A stretch of 64,000 bases of DNA from Peptacetobacter sp900539645 (lineage in GTDB: Bacteria; Bacillota; Clostridia; Peptostreptococcales; Peptostreptococcaceae). A model generated the notes under the pieces. The model ran no database searches. It was not told where the DNA came from and worked only from the letters and a program-made list of their open reading frames with translations. The first letter of the stretch is position 1. Every line of letters begins with the position of its first letter. Positions 7,466 to 16,354 of this stretch are shown here, one piece after another. The translations under genes and the position numbers were made by a program. The stretch lies in assembly GCF_047807365.1 (NCBI RefSeq), contig NZ_JBLOUI010000001.1:124001-188000 (forward strand). Reading direction: 5' to 3'.

Positions 7466-10400
7466 TTATATAATTCCAGCAAATTTTTCAGCTTCCTGAA
7501 GCTTTAGACTTATTATTTTTGATATTGCTCTTTCCTGCATAGTAACTCCATAAATATATTCTGCTGCTTCCATAGTACCTCTTCTATGTGTAACAGCTAT
7601 GAACTGAGTTTCCTGTGATAATTCTTTTAAAAATTCTCCAAATCTATATACATTTATATCGTCTAATGGTGCCTCGATTTCGTCTAGTATACAGAATGGT
7701 GTCGGTCTAGAGATAATTATAGCAAACAGTATACAAATTGCTGTAAGCGCCTTTTCTCCACCTGATAAAAGATTTATATTCTTCATTTTTTTACCTGGTG
7801 GCTGAGCTGTTATAATTATATCGCTTTCAAGAATATTTTCCTTGTCAGCTATAGTTAATTCTCCAGTTCCTCCCCCAAATAATTTCTTATATACATTCTT
7901 GAAATTATTTGAAATCTCTCCAAATTTTTCAACGAACTCTTTTTTCATGTTGTGCTCTAATTCTTTTATAAGCTTAGTTATACCTGCTATAGACTCCTCT
8001 AAATCAGCTTTCTGACTGCTATAAAGGTCGTATCTTTCCTTTGTTTCCTTATACTCCTCTATAGAATCCAGATTTACACTTCCTATAGCTCTCTTCTCTC
8101 TTTTTAAAGAGTCTATTTCTTTCTTGCTTATCTGAAGTTCGTCATTTCTAAATTCTGATGCCTGCATAAATGTCATATCGTACTGCTCAAACATCTTATT
8201 CAGATATCCTTCTCTATTAGACTTAAATCTTTCTAGTTTAGAGTTAATCTTATAAAGTTCCTCTCTAAACTCTAGAACTTCTCTCTCATTTCTTTTTATT
8301 TCCTTTGATTTTTCATCTAAGCTATTTTTAAACTCTGCTTTTTTAAGCTTTTTATCTTCTAATATTCTATTAGCCTCTAAGTGCTCTTTCTGTAAATTAG
8401 ATTTTTCTAATTCCTCAGCACTTATAGTTTTACCAAATTCTTCTACAGCTTTTAAATCCTCTTCTATTTCCTTCTTCATACCATCAATTTTTATAACGGT
8501 ATTTTCATTTTCCATAGAAATTCTACTAGTGTTTGAATTGAGAGATTTTAAATCATTATTTAAATTTATTAGCTCTATATTTAACTCTTCAAAATCTTTT
8601 CTCTCTTTATCGTAAAGGTTTTTACTTTCTTCAAGCACTTTATTAAGCTTTTCAACTTCTTCTCTAGCTTCTTCTGATTTTTTATCTATCTCTTCTATTT
8701 TTTCATTGGCAGATTTTAATTTAGATATAGTGTATTCCATATTAGAGCTAATACTTTCTTTTTCTCTTTCTAATTTATCAATATTAGTTCTATATTCTGA
8801 AATTTTTTCCTCTAATTTCTTTATCTCTGCTTTCTTTAAAAGTATATTTTTTTCAATTGTATTTTTTTCAGAATTAGCTTTATCTTTTTCTGTGTACAAG
8901 TTAGTTTTTTCTTCTTTTAACTGTTTAAGTTCTGATTCTTCTTTATCTATACTTGTAGAAAGCTCTTCTATTTTTTCAGTATACTCTCCTATAATTCTCT
9001 TTCTAGATAATAGATTTGCACTATTTTTTATACTACCACCAGTTATAGATCCACCTGGTTTTAGTATTTCTCCATCAAGAGTAGCAATTTTTATCTTATA
9101 CTTAGTATCTCTTGCAAACTGTATAGCCTTATCTATATCCTCTATTACAACAGTTTTACCAAGTAATCCCTCTACTACGTTTCTGTATTTTTCATCAAAT
9201 TCTAATAGTTCTGATGCTATTCCTATAGGCTCTACCTTAGATTTTACATCTTTTAAATCTATTAAATTAGGTGTAACTACATTTAATGGAAGGAATGTTA
9301 CTCTACCGCTCTCTGTTTTCTTTAGGAATTCTATGGCTTCTTTAGCACATTCTTCGTCTTCTGTTATTATATTTTGCATAGCAGCTGCAAGTGATGCCTC
9401 TATTGCCTTTTCATACTTTTCAGAAACAGAAATAACCTGTGCTACAGCTCCATCTATTCCTCTAAGTTTTTTATTTTTTAATACTTCCTTTACTCCACGA
9501 TTAAAACCATCGTATTGGTTTTCCATCTCCACGTAGATTTTTTTCTTAGATTCGAATTCATTTAACTTATATTTATTATCAGTTATATTTTTGTTTGATT
9601 CATCTATTTTTTTAGATACATTTTCTATCTGTTTTGTGTTTTCTTCTATTTTTTTAGATACACTTTCAAACTCAGAATTTATATTTTCAAGTTCTTCTTT
9701 TTCTTTTTCAATAGATTTAGAAGTACTTTTTATAAATTTCTCATTTTCGTCAGTAGATTCATCTATCGCCTGCCATCTCTGATTCATATTATCTCTATTT
9801 GCTTCAAGAGAAGATACATTATTAGATATAGACTGTTTTTCATTTAATAGATTTATTCTATTATCTTTCAATTCATCTATTTTCTTTTCAACGCTGTCTA
9901 TATTTTCCTTTTGTTCTTTGTTTTTTGCTCCTTTTTTATCTAAAGTATCCTCAAGTTCTTCTTTTTTAGAGTTTAAAATTTCTATCTTCTGAAGATTTTC
10001 CTTTTTATCCTCATCGTTTTTTTCTGATAAAGTGCTAAGTTTTTCTATTTCTTCTTTTTTTCTATCTATTTCTTTTTTCTTATTATTGCTCTTTTCTGTT
10101 ACAAGATTTATATCTGACTCTTTCTGAGCTATTATTTCCTTAATTGAAGAAATATATTCATTCCCTTTTTCAATTTCTTCATCTAAAACCTCAGCCTCTA
10201 ATCTTAAATCTTCGTATTCTTCTTCTAAAGATTTATTTTTTGCTTCACCAGTATTTATCTTCTTTTCACATTCTTCTAAAGTTACTTTTATATCCTTAGC
10301 TTCTTTATCTATCTTATTTATTTCTCTTAAAAAGCTATTTATCTCTAACTCTTTAAGTCTTCCAGATATTTCTAAGAATTTCTCAGCTTTTTCCTTCTGA

Positions 10401-11020
10401 TTTTTCAATGGATTAATCTGTTTTTCTATTTCTATATAAATATCATTTATTCTCTCCAAGTTTTCTGCTGTATTTTTAAGATTTCTTTCAGCCTCTTGTT
10501 TTTTATATCTGTATTTAGCTATTCCGCAAGCCTCATCAAATACTTTTCTTCTAGCTCCCGGATTATTGCTCAATATTTCATCTACTTTCCCCTGCTCTAT
10601 AATTGAATAACTGTCTTTTCCAATACCAGTATCTAGGAATAATTCTTTGATATCCTTTAATCTACATGGCTTTCCATTTAAGAAGAACTGACTTTCTCCG
10701 TTTCTATATGCTCTTCTTTTTATCGTAAGCTCTGTAAATTCTATATCTATTTCTCCATCAGAATTATCAATAGTTAGAGATACCTCACAGTAATTCATAG
10801 GTTTTTTATTGTCTGATCCAGCAAATATAACGTCTTCTAACTTATCTCCTCTAAGACTTTTTATACTCTGCTCTCCCAAAACCCATCTCACAGCATCAGA
10901 TATATTACTCTTTCCACTACCATTTGGTCCAACTATAGCTGTTATCCCATTTTTAAATACTATATCTGTCTTTTCTGGAAATGATTTGAACCCTTTTAAT
11001 TCGAGCTCCTTCAAATACAT
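7466..11020 (-). CDS. smc: Chromosome segregation protein SMC
   Basis: Chromosome-organising ATPase of 1184 residues. The N-terminal head has Walker A GPNGSGKSN at 31-39. Long coiled coils very rich in Lys, Glu and Asn flank a hinge at about 510-660, which contains GGSITGGS near its end. The C-terminal head has the ABC signature LSGGEKALTAI and Walker B CILDEIEAPLDD. Length is typical. It is translated with rnc and the radical SAM gene upstream and ftsY downstream. Several long open frames on the opposite strand are shadows of the coiled coil. Confidence 0.97.
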   Translation of the reverse strand: MYLKELELKGFKSFPEKTDIVFKNGITAIVGPNGSGKSNISDAVRWVLGEQSIKSLRGDKLEDVIFAGSDNKKPMNYCEVSLTIDNSDGEIDIEFTELTIKRRAYRNGESQFFLNGKPCRLKDIKELFLDTGIGKDSYSIIEQGKVDEILSNNPGARRKVFDEACGIAKYRYKKQEAERNLKNTAENLERINDIYIEIEKQINPLKNQKEKAEKFLEISGRLKELEINSFLREINKIDKEAKDIKVTLEECEKKINTGEAKNKSLEEEYEDLRLEAEVLDEEIEKGNEYISSIKEIIAQKESDINLVTEKSNNKKKEIDRKKEEIEKLSTLSEKNDEDKKENLQKIEILNSKKEELEDTLDKKGAKNKEQKENIDSVEKKIDELKDNRINLLNEKQSISNNVSSLEANRDNMNQRWQAIDESTDENEKFIKSTSKSIEKEKEELENINSEFESVSKKIEENTKQIENVSKKIDESNKNITDNKYKLNEFESKKKIYVEMENQYDGFNRGVKEVLKNKKLRGIDGAVAQVISVSEKYEKAIEASLAAAMQNIITEDEECAKEAIEFLKKTESGRVTFLPLNVVTPNLIDLKDVKSKVEPIGIASELLEFDEKYRNVVEGLLGKTVVIEDIDKAIQFARDTKYKIKIATLDGEILKPGGSITGGSIKNSANLLSRKRIIGEYTEKIEELSTSIDKEESELKQLKEEKTNLYTEKDKANSEKNTIEKNILLKKAEIKKLEEKISEYRTNIDKLEREKESISSNMEYTISKLKSANEKIEEIDKKSEEAREEVEKLNKVLEESKNLYDKERKDFEELNIELINLNNDLKSLNSNTSRISMENENTVIKIDGMKKEIEEDLKAVEEFGKTISAEELEKSNLQKEHLEANRILEDKKLKKAEFKNSLDEKSKEIKRNEREVLEFREELYKINSKLERFKSNREGYLNKMFEQYDMTFMQASEFRNDELQISKKEIDSLKREKRAIGSVNLDSIEEYKETKERYDLYSSQKADLEESIAGITKLIKELEHNMKKEFVEKFGEISNNFKNVYKKLFGGGTGELTIADKENILESDIIITAQPPGKKMKNINLLSGGEKALTAICILFAIIISRPTPFCILDEIEAPLDDINVYRFGEFLKELSQETQFIAVTHRRGTMEAAEYIYGVTMQERAISKIISLKLQEAEKFAGII

Positions 11021-11061
11021 ACTCTCATCTCCTCTCTCAGCTTAATTCTTTATAACCAATT

Positions 11062-12129
11062 TTACAAACCGTAAGTTTCTAACAATTTATTATTTATTTC
11101 ATCAATAGACGCTTCTTTTAACAGTCCCTTTTCTCCATACAATCTAAATGTATCTTTGTCTATATCCTCTTCTTTTACCTTTAAAGCAATATCTTTATTA
11201 TCTTTTAAATATTTTACATTAGATTTTTTATTTCCTATTGCCTTAGAAATATTTTTCTTATTAACTCCAAGAGCTATATTTTTTTCATTGTTTTCTTCTG
11301 CTATATATAATATATAATCTCTTATCATTTCAGATTCTACAAGCTCCCTAAACGCTGGATGATATGGACCATCTATAACGTCCTTTCCAAGCTGGATATC
11401 ATCTGTTGCCTGAAGTCCAACTCTTATTACATTTATATTGTTTACATAGTATAAGACAAGTAATTTTTTTACAATCTCTATGCTTTCTGATAAGGTGAAT
11501 GGCTTATACGCTCCAGATTCAAGCCGTCTTTCAAGTCCAGTTTCTTTTATTACTAGAGTAGGATAGATTCTCACACAGAACGGATCCATTTTTATAAATT
11601 CTCTAGCTGTAAATAAACATTTTTCTTCTGAATCGCTAGGAAGACCTACCATCATCTGAAGGCCTAAGTTTATTCCGTGATTTTTAATCATTTCGGCACT
11701 TTTATAAACTACATTTGAGTTATGTCCTCTTATACTGTCTAAAAGAACTCTTTCATCTAATGACTGAACACCAAGCTCTATTATAGTAGTTCCATATGAT
11801 TTTACCATTTCTAATATTTCATCTGTTATACAGTCAGGTCTAGTAGACATTCTTATATCTTTAACTATCCCTCTATCTTTATATTCTTTTGCAACTGCTA
11901 AAAGACTTCTCTGTATATCCATATCTATAGCTGTAAAGCTTCCTCCAAAGAATGCTATCTCAACTTCAGCATCCTCGTCTATTGTAGGAAGACATTCTTC
12001 TATTATATCTCTAACTATCTCAGGTGTAACTGTAGTGCATACCCCTGTTATTTTCTTCTGATTACAGAATATGCAGTCATTTGGGCAACCTTGATGTGGT
12101 ACAAAAATAGGTATTATTCTCTTTTTCAT
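11062..12129 (-). CDS. Elp3-like radical SAM protein
   Basis: Radical SAM enzyme of 355 residues with an N-terminal cluster motif CPNDCIFC (Cys 15, 19, 22; CX3CX2C), followed by GGSFTAID and a TIM-barrel region with MVGLPSDSEEKC, as in Elp3-type oxidoreductases. It lacks the Elp3 acetyltransferase domain. Homologues commonly lie between rnc and smc in clostridia; their substrate is not established. The ATG at 12129 follows AGGTGA overlapping the rnc stop; an upstream GTG is less likely. Confidence 0.85.
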   Translation of the reverse strand: MKKRIIPIFVPHQGCPNDCIFCNQKKITGVCTTVTPEIVRDIIEECLPTIDEDAEVEIAFFGGSFTAIDMDIQRSLLAVAKEYKDRGIVKDIRMSTRPDCITDEILEMVKSYGTTIIELGVQSLDERVLLDSIRGHNSNVVYKSAEMIKNHGINLGLQMMVGLPSDSEEKCLFTAREFIKMDPFCVRIYPTLVIKETGLERRLESGAYKPFTLSESIEIVKKLLVLYYVNNINVIRVGLQATDDIQLGKDVIDGPYHPAFRELVESEMIRDYILYIAEENNEKNIALGVNKKNISKAIGNKKSNVKYLKDNKDIALKVKEEDIDKDTFRLYGEKGLLKEASIDEINNKLLETYGL

Positions 12130-12138
12130 CGTATTCAC

Positions 12139-12858
12139 CTATCTTTCAGCATCTATCAAGTTTGATATTGCTGCCTTTGCTGCAGCCTGTTCTGCTTCTT
12201 TCTTGCTTTTGCCTTTTCCTACACCTAATTCTTTTTCATCCACACCTACCATCATTATGAATGTTTTATTGTGGTCTGGTCCATCTTCATCAATTAATTT
12301 GTACCATATATTTCTAGTTCCATTTTTCTGTATTTCTTCCTGAAGCTGAGTCTTATAATCTCTAAATATCTTTCCATCTATTGAATCTTTTATTATATTT
12401 GATAAATTAGATAGTATAAATTTAGAAACATTTTCTATTCCACCATCTAGGTATATAGCTGCAATAACTGCTTCAAATGCATCTGCAAGTATAGATTTTC
12501 TCTCTCTACCACCTGTAGCTTCTTCTCCTCTACCTAAAAGAATATAATCTCCTAGGTTTATATTCTTAGCTGCTTCACTAAGTGAACCTTCACAAACTAT
12601 GTTAGCTCTTAGTTTTGTAAGTTCCCCTTCTGGAACCCCTGTTTCTTTTTTAAATATATGATCACTTATAACAAGTCCAAGTACTGAATCCCCTAAGAAT
12701 TCCATTCTTTCATTGTATTTAAATTTCTTATTTTCATTTGAATAAGAACTATGTGTTAGAGCTTCTAATATATATTCTCTGTTATTAAATTTGTAGCCTA
12801 TAACAGCTTCAAATTTATCTATATTTTCTTTTATTTCATTAAAAGATTTCATGTGCAT
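12139..12858 (-). CDS. rnc: Ribonuclease III
   Basis: Double-strand-specific endoribonuclease of rRNA processing and mRNA decay, 239 residues. The catalytic signature ERMEFLGDSVL lies at about 50-60, a second acidic patch is LADAFEAVIAAIYLDGG, and a dsRNA-binding domain fills about 163-235 with KSKKEAEQAAAKAAI. The first ATG has GGAGG seven bases upstream. First gene of the rnc-radical SAM-smc-ftsY run. Its leader carries an inverted repeat that may be a self-cleavage site. Confidence 0.96.
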   Translation of the reverse strand: MHMKSFNEIKENIDKFEAVIGYKFNNREYILEALTHSSYSNENKKFKYNERMEFLGDSVLGLVISDHIFKKETGVPEGELTKLRANIVCEGSLSEAAKNINLGDYILLGRGEEATGGRERKSILADAFEAVIAAIYLDGGIENVSKFILSNLSNIIKDSIDGKIFRDYKTQLQEEIQKNGTRNIWYKLIDEDGPDHNKTFIMMVGVDEKELGVGKGKSKKEAEQAAAKAAISNLIDAER

Positions 12859-12877
12859 ATTTTTGCCTCCAATTTTT

Positions 12878-12899
12878 ATGATAAATTTTGTATTTTATC
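12878..12899 (-). promoter_or_regulatory. Inverted repeat in the rnc leader
   Basis: TGATAAA (12878-12884) and TTTATCA (12893-12899) are perfect 7-bp arms around 8 bases, lying just upstream of the rnc ribosome binding site. RNase III of several bacteria cleaves stems in its own leader; whether this short stem serves that role is a guess. Confidence 0.3.
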
Positions 12900-12934
12900 A
12901 AATTTCTCCGTGCATTTCTATGATTAATTGTATC

Positions 12935-12978
12935 ATAAAAAAATGCCTATGAAAAACCAATCTCATAGGCATTTTTTA
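12935..12978. terminator. Bidirectional-looking intrinsic terminator downstream of the CD1247-like gene
   Basis: ATGCCTATGA (12943-12952) and TCATAGGCAT (12963-12972) form a perfect 10-bp stem with T-runs on both sides. On the minus strand it follows the CD1247-like gene, so efp and that gene are separated from rnc. Confidence 0.92.
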
Positions 12979-13015
12979 ATTTTACATAGATTTTTACTTT
13001 TCTATAAAGATCGAT

Positions 13016-13543
13016 TTATTCTTCGTCTTCTCCACAGCATCCTTCGCATGAACAGCATCCATCTTCGCATTCATCATCGAAGTCTTCTGAAGATAATATA
13101 ACTTCTTCACAATAAGGACAAACTATATCTAAATCGTCATCGTAAAGTTCATCTTCGTCTATTTCTACTAGTTCACCGCAGTATGGGCATTCCATTTCAA
13201 TGTAGCCGTAATCGTCGTCATCTTCATCATCACAATCACAATCGCATTCACATTCATAAAGATCTTCTATATCTTCTTCCATGTCTTCTAATTCATCATA
13301 TATATCGTCTATGTTTTCTTCTAATTCTTCCATATCTTCATACATATCTGCTAAATCTGAATCCACGCCTTCTATATATTCACGAAGTTCTTCATTTTCA
13401 TCCTGAAGTCTGTTTATAGCATTAGCAAAATGATCTAAAGTTTCTATCATTTTATCTATTACTTTACCATTTTTACCTTCTTTTGCTATTTCAAGTCCTT
13501 CTGCTAATCCTTTTAGGTATGCAACATTTTCTTTTACTTTCAT
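13016..13543 (-). CDS. CD1247-like acidic coiled-coil protein with a C-terminal zinc ribbon
   Basis: Homologue of the clostridial family named after C. difficile CD1247. The N-terminal domain MKVKENVAYLKGLAEGLEI is followed by an acidic coiled coil (about 50-100), then an extremely Asp/Glu/Cys-rich tail with CPYCGEL and CPYCEEV (a zinc-ribbon pair) and a final CCSCEGCC cluster. The start at 13543 has GAGGGG upstream; a frame from 13597 lacks one. It sits between efp and rnc, the order I recall in C. difficile. Function unknown; metal binding is likely. Confidence 0.85.
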   Translation of the reverse strand: MKVKENVAYLKGLAEGLEIAKEGKNGKVIDKMIETLDHFANAINRLQDENEELREYIEGVDSDLADMYEDMEELEENIDDIYDELEDMEEDIEDLYECECDCDCDDEDDDDYGYIEMECPYCGELVEIDEDELYDDDLDIVCPYCEEVILSSEDFDDECEDGCCSCEGCCGEDEE

Positions 13544-13626
13544 GTCCTGCCCCTCGCTTTCAATGCTTTGTTTTACATCGACTTTAGTCGGTGCCACACA
13601 TTTTTAATTTGGTTTGAAATTTGATA

Positions 13627-14190
13627 TTAGTTGTTTACTCTTGATAAATATTCACCAGTTCTAGTGTCTATTTTTATTTTGTCTCCTTCATTTATGAATA
13701 AAGGAACCTGAACAACTGCTCCAGTTTCAACTGTAGCTGATTTTGTTACGTTACTTGCTGTATTTCCTTTTATACCAGGTTCTGTTTCAGTTATTTCTAA
13801 CTCAACAAAGTTTGGTCCTTCAACTTCGAATGGACTTCCCTGGAAGAATCTTATTGTAGCAACTTCATTTTCTTTCATGAATTTTATAGCATCTTCAACC
13901 CGTACGTAATCTAATGCTATCTGATCAAATGTTTCCTGATCCATGAAGTAGTATAATTCACCATCGTTGTATAGATACTGCATCTGTTTAGTTTCTATCT
14001 GAGCTTTAGGGAATTTATCACTTGGGTTAAAAGCTTCTTCTCTAGTTGCTCCTGTTATAAGATTTCTGTATTTTGTTCTAACGAAAGCAGCTCCTTTTCC
14101 AGGTTTAACGTGCTGGAAATCTACTACTAGACATGGCTGACCGTCTTTTTCAAAAGTTACACCTTTTCTGAATTCACTTGCTGTTACCAT
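13627..14190 (-). CDS. efp: Elongation factor P
   Basis: EF-P, 187 residues, relieves ribosome stalling at polyproline. The domain I tip VKPGKGAAFVRTK carries a Lys at 32 where the modification residue is expected. The C-terminal signature GDKIKIDTRTGEYLSR is intact. The ATG at 14190 has GGAGG upstream; a five-codon extension from 14205 is rejected. A promoter with a palindromic spacer lies about 85 bases upstream. No lysine-modifying enzyme gene is nearby. Confidence 0.96.
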   Translation of the reverse strand: MVTASEFRKGVTFEKDGQPCLVVDFQHVKPGKGAAFVRTKYRNLITGATREEAFNPSDKFPKAQIETKQMQYLYNDGELYYFMDQETFDQIALDYVRVEDAIKFMKENEVATIRFFQGSPFEVEGPNFVELEITETEPGIKGNTASNVTKSATVETGAVVQVPLFINEGDKIKIDTRTGEYLSRVNN

Positions 14191-14273
14191 ATATATAACC
14201 TCCAATAAATATTACTTAACCTCTAAAGGCTATTTTGTGTATTCTTATAATAATTCATAATCCTACTGATAAC

Positions 14274-14303
14274 ATAATATCATAAATCATATGATTTAAA
14301 CAA
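14274..14303 (-). promoter_or_regulatory. Possible efp promoter with a palindrome in its spacer
   Basis: TTGTTT (14298-14303), 18-base spacer, TATTAT (14274-14279) on the minus strand. The spacer contains the perfect 14-bp palindrome AAATCATATGATTT (14284-14297), where a bound repressor would block RNA polymerase. The promoter boxes are moderate. Confidence 0.5.
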
Positions 14304-14324
14304 GTATTTTTACATTTGACAATA

Positions 14325-14843
14325 TCAATTTCTTAACCTTATATTTATTATATCATTAAATTGATTATTATTTTTGTTAAGTTTAAGTTTAATTGAAAAA
14401 GAATTATCAGAATCTTTTTTTGCTTCAATTCCTTCAGCATAATTTCCTATTTCATAATTTCCTCCGTTATATGATATGAATAGTTTTTTATTATACTTAT
14501 TTACGTGTATAGATTTATCTTTTACCTTTACAACACCCGACTTAACATCATCAAACCGAGATATTTTAATTTTGTCCACCGCTACAAAGTCATCTTCTGG
14601 CATTATATTTTTATTATTTTTGTAAAACCTTATATTATTTGAATTTCTCAGCTCTCTTTTTAAACTCGATTTTATCTCGTTAAATTGCTCCATTAACTCA
14701 ATTCTATTATCTGTTTGCTCTACAAGTGATATGGATTCATTGAGCATTAAATTGACAGTGCTCATAACAATCAATGATATACAAATAGCTACAAATACCT
14801 CTACCATTAAATATCCTTCTTTTCTCTTGCTATTCTTTATCAT
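14325..14843 (-). CDS. Type IV pilin-like (pseudopilin) protein
   Basis: A 172-residue protein with an intact class III prepilin leader: KRKEG then YLMVEVFVAICISLIVM, with Glu at +5 after the predicted Gly cleavage site and a hydrophobic helix. The remainder is a polar globular domain rich in Asn and Lys with no family I recognise. Last of four genes of a pseudopilin set behind aroE. Its ATG overlaps the end of the preceding gene by 14 bases, so translation is probably coupled. The processing peptidase is not in the window. Confidence 0.75.
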   Translation of the reverse strand: MIKNSKRKEGYLMVEVFVAICISLIVMSTVNLMLNESISLVEQTDNRIELMEQFNEIKSSLKRELRNSNNIRFYKNNKNIMPEDDFVAVDKIKISRFDDVKSGVVKVKDKSIHVNKYNKKLFISYNGGNYEIGNYAEGIEAKKDSDNSFSIKLKLNKNNNQFNDIINIRLRN

Positions 14844-15255
14844 TGGAGTATATTCCCTCCTTAAATAAAATCCTTCCAGATATGGGCGTTATAGTTATCG
14901 TATAAGTCTTTTTCTTGTATCTAATCTCTATAGTACCAGAATCCATAGGTATGCCATCTGATTTAAACATAATTTTTTTCATATTGCTTGCAACTTTTAT
15001 ATTATCATCTACATATTCCTCCCTTATGAGTTTCAAATCGAAAAATGTTCTATAGCAACTTTTATTATTTACCTTTGCTATACGCATATACTCACCTATT
15101 CCAGCTAGATTTTTTCTTTTTAAAAGCCTTAATTCAGAACAAAGTTTTCTCCGTTCCCATTCAGATTTCATATATCCAGAATCAGCCTTTGGAACTACAA
15201 TTCCTATAAGCAATATAACAAGACTCATCCCTATAATAAGTTCAGCTAAGCTCAC
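14830..15255 (-). CDS. Pseudopilin (GspH/ComGD-like) lacking an in-frame leader
   Basis: The 141-residue frame from a GTG at 15255 begins MSLAELIIGMSLVILLIGIV, a pilin N-terminal helix with Glu at position 5 but no leader. Just upstream an ATG at 15272 with a GAGGTG site encodes MKREGM and stops at a TGA overlapping the GTG. MKREG is a good prepilin leader but out of frame. Either a small indel broke the gene, or the GTG start yields a pilin already ending at the mature residue. The C-terminal half has GspH-like beta strands. Confidence 0.65.
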   Translation of the reverse strand: MSLAELIIGMSLVILLIGIVVPKADSGYMKSEWERRKLCSELRLLKRKNLAGIGEYMRIAKVNNKSCYRTFFDLKLIREEYVDDNIKVASNMKKIMFKSDGIPMDSGTIEIRYKKKTYTITITPISGRILFKEGIYSNDKE

Positions 15256-15297
15256 ATTCCTTCCCTCTTCATAAAAACACCTCTATATTTACAATTA

Positions 15298-15942
15298 TCA
15301 CTCTTTTACTACTCTAAATATAAGTGCATCCCTTGCATCTATATTTTCTATAATATCCTCTTCAGGTTCAATCTCAGGTGGCTGCTCTTCTACATTTCCA
15401 CCAGGATTTTCCTCGGGATTAGTACCATTTTCTTGTTCTATATTATTTTCATTATCTTCCTTGATAGGTCTATCTTTTCTCAAATTCTTTAAGGTAACAC
15501 AGAGCTCTAACTTTCTTTTCATATTGTACTCTTTTTCATATACAGTTACATTTACCCAAAATTTATAGAGTAATGAGCCATCTTCTGAAATATCATCCTT
15601 TACAACATCAATTTTTACATTTTCTATATTTACATCTGACAAATTTTCTATCTCGGATACATACTGCTTTCTATACTCAAAACTCTCTATTCTATTTTTA
15701 AAATCGTCTTTATAAGGACTTATATCGTATAATCTTTGAGTTGCCTCTACAATTTTTTCCTCTGTGATTATCATCGCACCTTCAGATTTTCTTAAAAGAT
15801 TTTCAGATTGTACATCTATCCACTCACTTTTCCCATAATCTATCAATCTATTTTGAAGCGACATACAAGAAAGCGTTAAAAGTGTAAGAACCATTATGGC
15901 CATAATAGACGCACTTCCAATTCTTTTTTTTAATTTACTCAT
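15298..15942 (-). CDS. PilX-like minor pilin component
   Basis: A 214-residue protein with a short basic N-terminus and one hydrophobic helix, RIGSASIMAIMVLTLLTL, which resembles the N-terminus of PilX-type minor pilins that lack Glu5. A globular middle is followed by a Pro/Glu/Asn-rich segment at about 165-200. Its ATG overlaps the stop of the preceding gene. The assignment rests on the N-terminal pattern and the setting in the cluster; no catalytic motif is seen. Confidence 0.6.
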   Translation of the reverse strand: MSKLKKRIGSASIMAIMVLTLLTLSCMSLQNRLIDYGKSEWIDVQSENLLRKSEGAMIITEEKIVEATQRLYDISPYKDDFKNRIESFEYRKQYVSEIENLSDVNIENVKIDVVKDDISEDGSLLYKFWVNVTVYEKEYNMKRKLELCVTLKNLRKDRPIKEDNENNIEQENGTNPEENPGGNVEEQPPEIEPEEDIIENIDARDALIFRVVKE

Positions 15943-16252
15943 CTAAAGACAATCCTTCTTCGACACCTGCATATCTCTCGTATCCCTGTAGCTTAATAGT
16001 TTCATCATCTTTTTTAGCATCTACTGTGACCATATATACACCTCTTGCCTTGTCTACGATATTAATACTTTTACTTATCTCTATCTCATTCAAATTAGAA
16101 TTAGTTTTAGTCTTTTTATTAAAACTTCCATTTTTTATATTATCTAGCTCTAAATTTAGTTCTTTTTCCGCCATATACACAAGTTCCTTATATTCCTTTT
16201 TCTTGTTCAAGATAAAGTTAGTATTGCTATTAAATGTAGAAAATAAATACAT
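15935..16252 (-). CDS. Pseudopilin-like protein, start region apparently frame-disrupted
   Basis: The first ATG in this frame (16252) gives 105 residues, but the frame is open back to about 16350 and encodes KHKNGFIITDAIIAVSILFL directly before it: a prepilin leader end (Gly), a hydrophobic helix and Asp at +5. No ATG, GTG or TTG exists in that extension. An ATG with a GAGGGTG site just after aroE is in another frame and stops after a few codons. A one-base indel would restore a pilin of about 135 residues. Possibly a recent pseudogene or sequence error. Confidence 0.55.
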   Translation of the reverse strand: MYLFSTFNSNTNFILNKKKEYKELVYMAEKELNLELDNIKNGSFNKKTKTNSNLNEIEISKSINIVDKARGVYMVTVDAKKDDETIKLQGYERYAGVEEGLSLDE

Positions 16253-16354
16253 CGCTAAAAATAATATAGATACTGCAATAATTGCATCGGTTATTATAAA
16301 TCCATTCTTGTGTTTATTAAATTTTAGGAACCCATTTGCATCACCCTCTGTTGT

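Noticed and set aside
8706..9536. A 276-codon open frame on the plus strand, antisense to smc
   Set aside because: It is the shadow of the AT-rich SMC coiled coil, with no ribosome binding site and no domain.
13183..13419. A His-rich plus-strand frame antisense to the CD1247-like gene
   Set aside because: Its composition simply mirrors the Asp/Glu codons of the real gene; it lacks start signals.
13573..13584. Palindrome CGACTTTAGTCG between efp and the CD1247-like gene
   Set aside because: The stem is only 5 bp, followed by no U-run; it is probably chance.
16020..16060. A tRNA or rRNA gene in the window
   Set aside because: No cloverleaf with TTC loop and acceptor pairing, nor 16S/23S/5S signatures, was seen on either strand.
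14830..16354. Programmed -1 ribosomal frameshifting for the two pseudopilins
   Set aside because: No X-XXY-YYZ slippery heptamer or downstream stem lies at the overlap in either gene.
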